From Trebonia sp963843745 (GTDB lineage Bacteria > Actinomycetota > Actinomycetes > Streptosporangiales > Streptosporangiaceae): a stretch of DNA of 64,000 nucleotides. Below, piece by piece: positions 16,973-25,237 of this stretch. Where the stretch lies: the NCBI GenBank assembly GCA_963843745.1, contig CAWJLP010000008.1, positions 1 through 64,000 of the forward strand, written 5' to 3'. The first letter of the stretch is position 1. Every line of letters begins with the position of its first letter. The position numbers were made by a program, and so were the translations under genes. Below the pieces are notes generated by a model, which did not search any database, had not been told where the DNA came from, and worked only from the letters and a program-made list of their open reading frames with translations.

Positions 16973-17851
16973 ATGAGTGAGACCACGCCGGCCCTGGACG
17001 AGGCGTTCGAGCGGATGGCGGCTGCGAGCTTCGAGCTGCCGAACGGCTTCGTCAATCACGGGGCGATGGCCTGCGAGGCCCTGGCCAAGCTCGGCTGCAC
17101 CGGCGAAATCGACGGCTGGGCGCGCCGGTTCGCCCTGGCAGGCGGGGCGTCGGTTGAACCAGTCGCGTCAGCCGGCTTTGAGTGGCAGCAAGCACTCGGC
17201 GTCTACGATCGCCTCCCGGAGTGGATCGGTTTCTTTGCCAGTGCCGTGGATGAGGACGGGTGGCCTGCTGTGGTCCAGACGTGGGTGCCCCGGCTGATGC
17301 CCGGGCTGCGCACCGCGCTGTTCCACGGCGCCATCAGGACCGCGCACGCGGTCCGGGCCATTGACGCGGCCGACACCGAGCCGCGACGAGGTGAGCTGGC
17401 CAGGGCGCTCGGCTACTGGGCCGCGCGAAGCGTGGCAGGGCAGCCGGCCGCCACGGGCGGCCCCGCCGAGGACGCCGAGGACATCCGGCTGGCGGTCGTC
17501 TATGCCGCGGCGCAGGGCGCTCGCCATTATCTGGCCCGGCCTGACATCTTGAATCTGCACGGCGTCACCGGCGCGATGGCGGTGGAGATCCTGGCCGGTC
17601 ACATCCCGGCATCGGCTGCCGCCGCCGCGCTGGCCCAGGTTCGAGCCGAACATGCCGTGCTCTACGCCCGCACCCAGCCGGTGGCCGAACTCCGCCCAGC
17701 CGACCCGCAGGGCACCGAGCTGGTCCAGGCGGCCGTAAGCAGCCTGGACCCGCATCAGGTCAAGCTGGTGGAGGCCTGCCGGCGGGGACTCGCGGCGACC
17801 GGCGACCCCGCCTTCGCCGCCGCGGCACAGACGGTAACCGGCCTCGCCTGA
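16973..17851 (+). CDS. Questin oxidase-like protein (DUF4243 family)
   Basis: A 292-residue soluble protein with the questin-oxidase-family opening FELPNGFVNHGAMACEALAK and later ALFHGAIRTAHAVRAI and LNLHGVTGAMAVEIL. The conserved His residues of the family are present in these motifs. Fungal members perform a Baeyer-Villiger-type ring opening of the anthraquinone questin. Actinobacterial homologues such as this one have no demonstrated substrate. The ATG at 16973 follows GACGAGGA. It stands alone, so no pathway is implied. Confidence 0.8.
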   Translation: MSETTPALDEAFERMAAASFELPNGFVNHGAMACEALAKLGCTGEIDGWARRFALAGGASVEPVASAGFEWQQALGVYDRLPEWIGFFASAVDEDGWPAVVQTWVPRLMPGLRTALFHGAIRTAHAVRAIDAADTEPRRGELARALGYWAARSVAGQPAATGGPAEDAEDIRLAVVYAAAQGARHYLARPDILNLHGVTGAMAVEILAGHIPASAAAAALAQVRAEHAVLYARTQPVAELRPADPQGTELVQAAVSSLDPHQVKLVEACRRGLAATGDPAFAAAAQTVTGLA

Positions 17852-18059
17852 CGCGTCAGGCGTGGTGATAGAGGATGGGCATTGCGGTGACGTGGTTGGC
17901 GGTCATGCTAGGCAGCAGCTAACTGCGGCGGCAGCCTCGGGGGAGGTCGTCTCGACCAAGACGACGACGCCGAACCACGCGAGCGCGCCACGGGCCGCCC
18001 CTTGAGCGCTCTGGTAGCTGGGCCTGCTCCCTAGCGGGTGTGCGTTAGCATGAGTGTCC

Positions 18060-18407
18060 ATGAGCCACCTGCTGGTAGAAGGGCAGCCGGTTATGCCCCT
18101 GCCGGAGCGCGAGCCCGCGGCGCTTCGTGCGGCCGTGGCGCGTCTTGACCCGGCGGCTCTCGCGAAATTCGAGGCTGACTGGACGGCCGCGACTGCGCGT
18201 GCGCGCGACGAGTACAGTCTGCTGCCTGCGCGGTACTTCGTCGAGCACTGGTTCAGCTGGGTTGCTGTTGAACGCTGGCCTCAGTTGGCGGCCCGCTTGC
18301 ATGCCTGCGAGCGCATCGTCGCCGAGGGGCAGGACCGCGCGGAGCGCCGGGCGGCTGCGGCCGAGATCAGCCAGATCTTGCGGCAGGCCGAGACAGCCAC
18401 TGCATGA
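18060..18407 (+). CDS. DUF6247-like protein, probable antitoxin
   Basis: A ~115-residue helical protein (PEREPAALRAAVARLDPAAL, EYSLLPARYFVEHWFSWVAV) resembling DUF6247. That family usually precedes a small RelE-like protein in Streptosporangiales and relatives. Here it overlaps the next gene by four bases (ATGA at 18404), so the two are translationally coupled. The start may be ATG 18060 or GTG 18054, and neither has a clear ribosome site. The antitoxin role is inferred from gene arrangement only. Confidence 0.7.
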   Translation: MSHLLVEGQPVMPLPEREPAALRAAVARLDPAALAKFEADWTAATARARDEYSLLPARYFVEHWFSWVAVERWPQLAARLHACERIVAEGQDRAERRAAAAEISQILRQAETATA

Positions 18408-18682
18408 GCGACTGGACGTGGGAGTACGTCCCGGACGCAGCCAATGTTATCGGTGGACTCACACATGCCCAGATCGACGAGGTGGAAAGCCTCGCATCCC
18501 GGATTGCCGACGCGGTAGCGGTGCGCAGGATAGGCGTGCCATTCGATGTCCGTGAATCGGTGTCCAGCGTGAAAAGCTACGGCGAGGGTCCAGTGGTCAT
18601 CTGGTTTCTGGAGGACTACCGGGATGATGTCGTTCTCGTGGTGCGGGTACAGCACTTCGGGTTGTCTGACCCGGCAGATTAA
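18404..18682 (+). CDS. Small RelE/ParE-like protein, probable toxin
   Basis: A 92-residue protein opening with WTWEYVPDAANVIGGLTHAQ and ending in strands VVIWFLEDYRDDVVLVVRVQ. This is the helix-then-beta-sheet pattern of the RelE/ParE superfamily members found after DUF6247 genes. No catalytic residue can be assigned with certainty. It starts inside the stop of the preceding gene. The same frame stays protein-like after the stop (see next entry). Confidence 0.65.
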   Translation: MSDWTWEYVPDAANVIGGLTHAQIDEVESLASRIADAVAVRRIGVPFDVRESVSSVKSYGEGPVVIWFLEDYRDDVVLVVRVQHFGLSDPAD

Positions 18683-19128
18683 CCGCGTCGGCCAGGCAGT
18701 TGCGAGCTCGACCGCATTCGGCGCGACGATCACCATCTGGGCGTCGAGATTGATCGGAGCGTCTTCCGCTTTCCCGTGTTTGCAGCCGCGAGTGGATCGC
18801 CCGGGTTCTTCGATGGCCTCGACCTCGTCGAGCCCGGCATCGTCCACCTGCCCGACTGGCACCCCGACGAGTCGGTGTCGCGACCGCTTGACATCTCCGG
18901 CCTGCTGTAACTCGGTGGCCTTGCGCGCAAGCCGTAGAACCGGCACGCCTGGTCCCCAGCCAAGGAGACGTTCGTCGCGGCAAACGCGTCGCCAAGCAGA
19001 AACTGCCCAAGTTCCCGAAGCGAGCGGAAACCACCGTGCACGTCGTGAAGGTAGATCTCTACAGCGCGAAGCCACCGGTCTGGCGACGCCTTCGGGACCA
19101 CCGGGCGAAGGGGATAGCCGGCCAGTGA
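18683..19128 (+). pseudogene. Eroded coding remnants, the last one pRiA4b ORF-3-like
   Basis: Two fragments are visible. From ~18691 to 18910, in the same frame as the toxin-like gene, CELDRIRRDDHHLGVEIDRS and GLDLVEPGIVHLPDWHPDES read like a genuine C-terminus with a stop at 18908. From ~18975 to 19110, GKRVAKQKLPKFPKRAETTV and HVVKVDLYSAKPPVWRRL carry the characteristic motif of the plasmid pRiA4b ORF-3 family. Neither has a start. Similar scraps lie at 4.67 and 25.1 kb. Confidence 0.55.
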
Positions 19129-19153
19129 TTTGTCCACTGTGGTTGATAGAGAC

Positions 19154-19174
19154 GGCCGCGTACGTTCGGGATAA
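19154..19174 (+). repeat. Dispersed 20-bp motif (copy at 10735)
   Basis: GGCCGCGTACGTTCGGGATAA matches 10733-10752 and, over its central 12 bases, 1291-1302. A weaker match is at 5632. It contains the palindrome CGTACG. Its role is unknown. Confidence 0.6.
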
Positions 19175-19258
19175 ATGAGTGGAGGGAATGTGCGGGCGTA
19201 GCTGTGGCGGGCTTGAGCGCCTGGCTGGAGGCTCCGCATCGCGCTAGACGCGGCAGGT

Positions 19259-19966
19259 TCAGGTGATGAACAGAGCTATCGCTGTGTACTGGCACGCCGC
19301 TGCGGCGCAGACGAAGACGTGAAAGACCTCGTGGTAGCCGAAAACCGCCGGGGAGGGGTTCGGCCAGCGGCGGTGATAAGACAGTGCCCCGGCGGTGTAG
19401 AGCAGGCCGCCGGCGAGCATCAGCGCTCCCGCCACGGCCCCGGAATGCAGCCACACCCCGGGCAGCGCGAGACCGGCTACCCAGCCCAGTCCCACGAACG
19501 TCCCGCCGGCCACAAGCTCGGGCACGTTCATCCGTGCCATGCGGATCGTCGCCGCGATCAGCGTCAGCGCCCATACCGCGATCAGGCCGGCCACCCGGGC
19601 GGTACCGTGGACGGCGATCAGGAAGGCGGGGGTCGCCGTGCCCGCGATGAGCAGGAAGATCATGATGTGGTCCAGCCGCTGCAGGCGCCGGTGCCACGTA
19701 GCGGACCAGTTGCCGCGGTGATAGAGCGCGCTGGTTCCGAGCATCGCGCTCACGCTGGCCGCGAACACGGCGATCGCCGTGATCCGCACCGCGCCATGCG
19801 TGTGGACCAGCGCCAGGGTCCCCAGCACGAGCGACGCCTCGAAGCAGATCAGGTGCAGCCAGCCGCGCAGCAGCGGCTTCACGGCCGGGAGAGCCGGGGC
19901 GCCAGCGGGCGGCGCGTCTCCTGCGCGCGGCGCGGGTTCTCCCGCCACACTGTCCATTGCAGTCAC
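19259..19966 (-). CDS. Hemolysin III family membrane protein (PAQR-like)
   Basis: A ~235-residue protein with seven TM helices. Family motifs are LGTSALYHRGNW (helix 2, residues ~85), LQRLDHIMIFLLIAGTATP (helix 3) and FGYHEVFHVFVCAAA (last helices). The conserved His and Asp residues form the predicted intramembrane metal site. Members include YqfA and eukaryotic progestin/adiponectin receptors. The bacterial role is unclear and haemolysis is not established for most. Starts are possible at GTG 19978, GTG 19966 (GGAGGT five bases upstream, preferred) and ATG 19957. Confidence 0.88.
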   Translation of the reverse strand: MTAMDSVAGEPAPRAGDAPPAGAPALPAVKPLLRGWLHLICFEASLVLGTLALVHTHGAVRITAIAVFAASVSAMLGTSALYHRGNWSATWHRRLQRLDHIMIFLLIAGTATPAFLIAVHGTARVAGLIAVWALTLIAATIRMARMNVPELVAGGTFVGLGWVAGLALPGVWLHSGAVAGALMLAGGLLYTAGALSYHRRWPNPSPAVFGYHEVFHVFVCAAAACQYTAIALFIT

Positions 19967-20067
19967 TGAGACCTCCACTTCCGCGCCAGGGCAATGCGGC
20001 CGTCCATCCAGCTACCGCGCTCGCACAGTGTCATGCATAACCGTCGATGCTCCGGACGCCACGCGGC

Positions 20068-20190
20068 TCGGGCTGGCGGCGGCCGCCCGCACATAGACGT
20101 CGACACGCGGCGATGGAATCACCCCCAGTGCCCAGCAGATCTACGAGCCGAGCCACGATCCCGCGGTGACCTGGATCCTCCCGGGCGGCG
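20068..20190 (+). repeat. Decayed, internally deleted copy of 1-580
   Basis: 20068-20104 matches the first ~38 bases of the window, and 20128-20190 matches 515-578, the 3' part of the first gene (codons for AQQIYEPGHDPAVTWILP). The ~460 bases between are missing here. The remaining sequence from 20191 to 20390 has no recognised gene. Confidence 0.75.
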
Positions 20191-20407
20191 CACTCGCGCC
20201 GACTCACGTGGACGCTATCCGGGGAGCAAGCCGGACCCGCAGTGGTGGAATGCGGCAGAGCGTCGCTCGGACTCCAAGTACCGACTGTTTCCCAGCACCG
20301 TCCCAAAGTCGCCTGCTTCCGGCTCTCAAGCCCGGATAGCGCGGACCTGTATCCTCGCAATAGAAAAGATCGAATAGAAGAGAAGCGATGATCAAGGAGG
20401 TATAGCC

Positions 20408-20791
20408 GTGGCCAGCTATCGCCCCATGACCCTCGCCGATCTCGCTTTGCACTTGATACAGGCGACCGATGACCGGATCCGCTGGAAGCTTGTGTGGGAG
20501 TTTCTGGAGGAGTACCGGTGGGAGCCGGCCGGTATCCAGCCGGCCCTGCTTCGAGATGAGCCTCCTCCTATTGGTGACGAGCGCTGGGACGTCCTTCTGG
20601 CAGCCCTGGCAGAGCACCTCGCGGCTCAGCACGATCTCGCACCGCCAGCCTGGGCTGAGCTGCGGGTCCTGCAGCAGCCATGGTTCCCGGCCGAACTTCG
20701 TATCCAGCGTGCCGATGCCCTAGTCCGGGCGCCCGCCGCATTCCGGAAACACGGCGTGTACTTGTCGGCCGCCGACCTGGAGGCAGCGTGA
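20408..20791 (+). CDS. Small protein paired with nucleotidyltransferase, putative antitoxin
   Basis: A 127-residue helical protein (MTLADLALHLIQATDDRIRW, LLAALAEHLAAQHDLAPPAW, FRKHGVYLSAADLEAA). A very strong AAGGAGG site precedes GTG 20408. Its stop overlaps the GTG start of the next gene, so the two are translationally coupled. Such proteins regularly precede DUF6036-type nucleotidyltransferases in actinobacteria. By analogy with AbiE/MNT-type modules it may be the antitoxin or specificity partner, but this is inference. Confidence 0.78.
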   Translation: MASYRPMTLADLALHLIQATDDRIRWKLVWEFLEEYRWEPAGIQPALLRDEPPPIGDERWDVLLAALAEHLAAQHDLAPPAWAELRVLQQPWFPAELRIQRADALVRAPAAFRKHGVYLSAADLEAA

Positions 20792-21231
20792 CCGAACCCG
20801 GCAGCGTCCTCCTTGACCGGGCACAGCTCGAACGGGCGTTCACCGCGCTTGGCGAGCGCCTGGTCCGGCGAGGCGTGGTCGCGGATGTGTTCGTAGTCGG
20901 CGGCGCAGCGATGGCACTGGCGTACGACACGACCCGCGTGACACGCGATGTCGATTCGCTGTTCGTCCCGCATGGTGTCGTCCTTGAGGAAGCTCGGAAC
21001 GTCGCGAAAGAACTCGGGCTACCCGCGTGGTGGCTCAACGAGCAGGCCAGCGTCTACATCTCGGGGAAGGACGACCCGGACAAGCGCCGCGTATTCGACG
21101 ACCTTCGTCTGCTGGGCGAGATGATCGGGGTGGAATCCGCCGAAGCGGCCCTCCAGATATGCGCAGAGTTCTTCCCGGACGAGGCTATTCTGCCCAGGTC
21201 CGCCGGCGTTCCCCAGGAACTCTTCGGCTGA
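20788..21231 (+). CDS. DUF6036-like nucleotidyltransferase, putative toxin
   Basis: A 147-residue protein with a minimal nucleotidyltransferase core: DVFVVGGAAMALAYDTTRVT followed by RDVDSLF (the DxD-type metal site), and later IYISGK-like and RVFDDLRLLGEMIG. The GG...RxTxDxD arrangement is that of AbiEii/DUF6036 enzymes, which in toxin-antitoxin or abortive-infection systems transfer nucleotides to RNA or protein targets. The start is GTG 20788, overlapping the upstream stop. The pair is compact, isolated and flanked by recombination scars, typical of mobile defence modules. Confidence 0.82.
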   Translation: MTEPGSVLLDRAQLERAFTALGERLVRRGVVADVFVVGGAAMALAYDTTRVTRDVDSLFVPHGVVLEEARNVAKELGLPAWWLNEQASVYISGKDDPDKRRVFDDLRLLGEMIGVESAEAALQICAEFFPDEAILPRSAGVPQELFG

Positions 21232-21336
21232 CGGCCGAACATTATCTGGCAGATCGACGGGAGCGAACTGCGCGGCCCTTGGCCTGCTCCGGAGTCGATG
21301 CTGATATCCCGCGTCGCTGTGCCTGCGCTGGCCGAC

Positions 21337-21500
21337 GTAGCACTCCGACTCACCGCACCATGCCGTGAGGCGCCGATTTCCGTGGGACCAGAGATTCCGC
21401 GGCGGCCGGGGTGGCCAGCCGGTGCTCGGCGCGCGGGCGAAGCAAGCGGCATGACCGCGAGACGTGGGCGAGGCTGCTCAGTCGGCTATCGATAGCTCGG
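21337..21500 (+). repeat. 164-bp direct repeat, left copy
   Basis: Identical to 24330-24493 apart from two mismatches. It carries the eroded 3' end of a DUF4262 gene (through TGA near 21453) and the converging 3' end of the DHA2 exporter gene with its GCTATCGATAGC palindrome. A more diverged copy is at 4478-4594. The rest of 21232-21622 has no gene. Confidence 0.85.
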
Positions 21501-21622
21501 CCTGAGTTGGCTCACGATCGTTGCTTCGCAGTGAATGCAACGTGCTGGCCTGGGTTTTCCTCGGTTCTGGTGGGTGAATTTGCGCACTGGCTAGCTAGCG
21601 GCCCGCTGTGGAGCCTGTTTGG

Positions 21623-22627
21623 CTATTGTTCCGCGGCGGTGGCGGTCTTCATGGCCGTGAGGAGCCGGTCAACCCCGTTTAGGCCTTCGGGCAGGCACTC
21701 CTGCAGCACACCGATGCCCAGAGGGACGATGCCGTCGGGAAGGCCCCTGGCTGCAAGGACCGACTTCAGCCAGCTGGCGAAGCCGGTGATGATGCTGTCG
21801 TCGCCTGTCAGAAGCGAGGCCTCGGCGAACCGGAGGATGTAGTCGAGATCTTCCCTGGTCCTTGCCAGTTGCCCGCTGGTGTAGTCCGCTAGTGGCGGGA
21901 AGCGGCTCGCCAGGGCGCTCATCGCCCGCTCGAGGATCAATGGGCGTTCGGCGCCGGCGGCGAGGGCGGGAGCGTCATCCACAAGCGGCGCGGCAAGGGG
22001 TGGCCTGTTGCTGACCCATCTGCTGAGGGTAGCGACCGCATCGTCGAGGGTTGATGCCCAGGCGTCAGCGCCGATGGCGGTGGCCCGGTTCGGGGCTGTG
22101 CCGAAGGCAGCACCGCCGGCGAGTACCGGAACGCCGGCGGCATGACTGGCTGATATCGCCCGGCGGGCGCCGTGAAGATATAGCGGCACGGTGCAGGACA
22201 CCGCCACGGCCGTCGGCGGTTCGGCGGCCACGAACCGCTGCAGGTGCTCAGCGGGTGTTGAGGCGCCCAGGAATACGACGTCCCATCCGGCAGCTGTCAG
22301 CTGCTCGGCGAACATCCGCGCAGGCATGACGTGCCATTCCTCCTCGGCACAGGCAACAACCACGGTCCCGTCGGGCGCATGGGGACTGCGCTCAGCTTCG
22401 AAACAGGCGGCGGCCAGCGCGAGATCGACGATCGCGGTTGCGGCATGCTCGTCGGCGACGGTCAATTCGTCGTGTTGCCACAACTCGCCGACCTTCCGCT
22501 GCACCTCGGCAAGCAGTTGCACCGCGGCCGCCAGGCCCGCATCCCGGGCGGCGGACCGGACGAGTTCCAGGGCATCGTCTCGGCGGCGGGCCTGGATCAG
22601 TTCAAGGACCGCGCCGGCCGGTGACAC
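21623..22627 (-). CDS. Cobalamin (B12)-binding domain protein
   Basis: A 334-residue protein. A helical cap domain (residues ~1-85, with VGELWQHDELTVADEHAATA, matching the B12-binding_2/methionine-synthase cap) precedes a Rossmann-type B12-binding domain. In the usual DxHxxG loop, the sequence here is EEEWHVMPARMFAEQLTAAG, with His in the expected ligand position. It continues as WDVVFLGAS and VPVLAGGAAFG. A C-terminal ~110-residue helical domain follows. It lies just downstream of a MerR regulator on the same strand, so the pair looks like a split version of CarH/LitR-type light- or B12-responsive repressors. The start is GTG 22627. Confidence 0.85.
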   Translation of the reverse strand: MSPAGAVLELIQARRRDDALELVRSAARDAGLAAAVQLLAEVQRKVGELWQHDELTVADEHAATAIVDLALAAACFEAERSPHAPDGTVVVACAEEEWHVMPARMFAEQLTAAGWDVVFLGASTPAEHLQRFVAAEPPTAVAVSCTVPLYLHGARRAISASHAAGVPVLAGGAAFGTAPNRATAIGADAWASTLDDAVATLSRWVSNRPPLAAPLVDDAPALAAGAERPLILERAMSALASRFPPLADYTSGQLARTREDLDYILRFAEASLLTGDDSIITGFASWLKSVLAARGLPDGIVPLGIGVLQECLPEGLNGVDRLLTAMKTATAAEQ

Positions 22628-22718
22628 GAGGGCACCTACCGGGCGGCGGGACGGGCGGCGATTTTACCGGTGGCGGCGAACAAGCCGGATGAGCCGGTGC
22701 GGGCAACAGCGTCAGTCA

Positions 22719-23432
22719 TCACAGCATCTTCGCACCAGCCCGGCTTGGCGTACCAGACGGCGTGGGCAGCTGGAGGCGGTGGACGACAATCCGGGCGTCC
22801 TCCATTACGAAGGGAAGGACGGCTTCCAGGCGCATCCGGGCCACGCTGGGGGACGGCGCGCGGGGAAGCAGCGGCGGCCCCGCACCGAAGGCAAGATCCA
22901 CGGGGATGACCGCGTCATCCTGCAGCGCGGCCTCGCCTACCTCGCCGCCGAGCCGCTGGACCAGGCCCGCCAGGATGTCGCGTACCTGGCCCGCATCGGT
23001 GGCCCGCAGCAGGTCCCGGACCGTCTCATACGCGGCCAGCACCGCGTAGGCGTCGATGCCAGCCAGCGCATCAAGCACGGGCCGCCGGGCGATGCCGGGC
23101 AGGATCACGCCAGATGCCGTAGCCGCGCCCCGGCCCTCCTGGCCGGATGCGTCACCGGGCGGCTCGCCGCTCGCCACCCCTGGCCAGCCGGGCTGACGCA
23201 GAACCTCGCTGACAGCACCCGCGACCGACCAGCCCTGGTCGACGAGCCGGCGCACAGCCTGCACCCGGCCGACATCCGCCTCCCGGTACAGGCGGTGCCC
23301 GCCCGCCGTTCTAGCCGACGGCAAGAGCCCATAGCGGGCCTCCCAGGCGCGCAGCGTTGCGGTGGTCACGCCCGCCCGCCGTGCGACCTCACCGATACGC
23401 AGCCCCGGCCTGGTGCCCCGATATTCGCCCAC
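22719..23432 (-). CDS. MerR-family transcriptional regulator
   Basis: A 237-residue protein with a clear MerR winged helix at residues ~10-75 (RIGEVARRAGVTTATLRAWE, RYGLLPSARTAGGHRLYRE). A C-terminal region follows (LVQRLGGEVGEAALQDDAVI, EAVLPFVMEDARIVVHRL), and no Cys-rich metal site is seen. The effector is probably sensed by the B12-binding protein encoded ~90 bases downstream. The start is GTG 23432. AT-rich sequence with dyad symmetry lies directly upstream and is the likely operator. Confidence 0.85.
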   Translation of the reverse strand: MGEYRGTRPGLRIGEVARRAGVTTATLRAWEARYGLLPSARTAGGHRLYREADVGRVQAVRRLVDQGWSVAGAVSEVLRQPGWPGVASGEPPGDASGQEGRGAATASGVILPGIARRPVLDALAGIDAYAVLAAYETVRDLLRATDAGQVRDILAGLVQRLGGEVGEAALQDDAVIPVDLAFGAGPPLLPRAPSPSVARMRLEAVLPFVMEDARIVVHRLQLPTPSGTPSRAGAKML

Positions 23433-23456
23433 GTCCCCAGACTATAAGCGCAGACT

Positions 23457-23485
23457 TTGACAACTTGTATAAGTTTCATATAACT
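23457..23485 (+). promoter_or_regulatory. Candidate promoter/operator upstream of MerR gene
   Basis: An AT-rich island in a high-GC context. It has TTGACA at 23457-23462 and ATAACT at 23480-23485 with 17-base spacing on the plus strand. The space between contains the dyad ACTTGTATAAGT (23463-23474). It lies 25 bases upstream of the divergent MerR start, so it is a candidate target for autoregulation and for control of a rightward transcript. Not tested. Confidence 0.5.
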
Positions 23486-23691
23486 TCTGGCGGTGTGAGT
23501 GCGGGGCGACTGCCTTACCCGGCTACTAGAACCGGTGACGGTTGCCTGGCGGGCTGGCCGGGGGGGCCAAGCCGCAGGCCCGTTTGCGGCATCGCCCCGC
23601 ACTCCCCGAAGACCTGGGCCGACCGGAGCAACCCGCCAGCGTGGGACACGGAATCGGTCCTGACGCTGGCTTCATCGAGGGGGACAACGGC

Positions 23692-24141
23692 ATGGATGGA
23701 ACCGGCAGGAATGTGATGACCAGGTCTGCGCTCATGCTGATGCAGTCCACATTCGCGCGCGTCGCGTGCGAGCAGCGGAGCCCTCAGGCTCTGCACGCCC
23801 TGCGGGCCAGCGTCGACCAAGCACGCGCGCTGCCGGCCGATGCGGCCTGGGACCGCAAAGCCGCCGCGCACGCTGAATTTCACCACCTGCTGGCCGAGGC
23901 CACCGGCGCGTCGGAATATGCGCTGATAGCCAGATCAATCGGCGGCAGCCTGCGGGAGATGATCACGCTAGCGGGCCCGGCCGCCGAGGACCTCATCATC
24001 GCCTCCCGCCGCGGCATGCTCCGTCACCTCGCGTGCCGCGACGCGGACGGCGCGGCGCGGGAGATGGAAGACCACATGGCGCGGCTGTCCCGGCAAGTGC
24101 TAGTTGCCTGCGTTCCGCAGATGCGAGCCGGGCATGGGTGA
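23692..24141 (+). pseudogene. FCD-domain fragment of a GntR-family regulator
   Basis: The product has the ligand-binding FCD half of a GntR/FadR-type regulator (KAAAHAEFHHLLAEATGASE, LREMITLAGPAAEDLIIASR, AAREMEDHMARLSRQVLVA). There is no winged-helix domain: the upstream sequence is not HTH-like in any frame. Intact relatives are ~230-250 residues, so roughly the N-terminal 90 are missing. The ATG at 23692 is arbitrary. It sits at the right edge of the segment enclosed by the 164-bp direct repeats. Confidence 0.65.
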
Positions 24142-24329
24142 CCCGACCCAGCCTCTTTACCTGCGCGAACGCGAACTGGCCGGTGCGGGGTGGGTCAGAT
24201 GACGACGGGGGCTCGAAGTACGCTTCAGCGCCATGCTCCGGGTGCGGCATCGTGACCAGGACCACGCTCGGTCCGGCCGGCACCGCCGCCCCGCCTACCC
24301 GCGGAGCGCACTAGTTTGAGCCAAGTCGG

Positions 24330-24493
24330 GTAGCACTCCGACTCACCGCACCATGCCGTGAGGCGCCGATTTCCGTGGGACCAGAGATTCCGCGGCGGCC
24401 GGGGTGGCCAGCCGGTGCTCGGCGCGCGCGCGAAGCAAGCGGCATGACCGCGAGACGGGGGCGAGGCTGCTCAGTCGGCTATCGATAGCTCGG
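24330..24493 (+). repeat. 164-bp direct repeat, right copy
   Basis: Matches 21337-21500 with two mismatches. The repeats are 2.99 kb apart start to start and bracket the B12-binding gene, MerR gene and FCD fragment. Confidence 0.85.
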
Positions 24494-24908
24494 GCGCGGT
24501 GGGCTCGGGACCGGCTCGTGTGCGCGGGAGGTGATTGCTGTCGCGCTGAGGGTGGCGAGAAGTGCGAGCGCGCCGCGGGCGGCGAGGGCCGGCTTGAAGC
24601 CGCTCGTGACGCTTGCTGACGGGCCTAGCTGGCCGGTGGCGGTGAACACGGCGGTTGGCGTGCCTCCATATTTCGGGCTCCCCCGCACCCTGCCCGGCCG
24701 ATAGCACGCGACTCGCTTGCTATCGAACAGAATGCCGGTATCTCTAGTTAGAGTGACAGTATCGAGTTCTACGGACCAGGCATACAAGCGCTGCAACTGG
24801 CGTGGGCCGATGACCGTGGCAACTGGCCGTGGGACGCCGGATTCCGCGGGCACAAAGGAGGGCAGCCGGTCCTCGGCCTGCGCACCGCTTCCCAGACGGG
24901 GGTGGCCT
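24494..24908 (+). repeat. Composite scar: pieces of exporter, sigma-factor and DUF4262 3' ends
   Basis: 24494-24655 continues the exporter 3' end (as 5827-5985). 24656-24755 matches the 3' end of the sigma-factor gene and the intergenic leader (8376-8475). 24757-24908 matches the 3' third of DUF4262 copy B (8847-8975). The order is that of the 5.8-9.0 kb region with the middle deleted. All pieces are non-functional. Confidence 0.75.
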
Positions 24909-25080
24909 GAGCCATGTCCAACAGCCGGGAGGTGACGAGGGCGCGCAGTGCTCAGAGGCGGAAGAACAGACTGGGGGTCGTCGCTGGACAGAGCGCCGAC
25001 GTTTCTCCACGTCGCGGAAGGCTGCGCGCGGTTCGTCCACAGCCCGATGACTACCCCGATGATTGCGACGCACGTGCCGT

Positions 25081-25237
25081 GAGGCTGGATGTGCCCGCGC
25101 TCCCCGAGACAGCGGCGAGGGAGATTCATGTCCTCTGCGTTAGCCTGCATGGTGCGACACCGCCACCATGGCGGCTACTCGAAGTGCCCAGTGCGATGAC
25201 GCTTGACCGGCTGCACGAACTGCTCCCGAGGAATTGA
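25081..25237 (+). pseudogene. pRiA4b ORF-3-like fragment
   Basis: Reads AAREIHVLCVSLHGATPPPW and RLLEVPSAMTLDRLHELL before a stop, the recognisable N-terminal motif of pRiA4b ORF-3-family proteins, with the remaining ~120 residues absent. The upstream open frame (24914 on) is not convincing. Confidence 0.6.
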
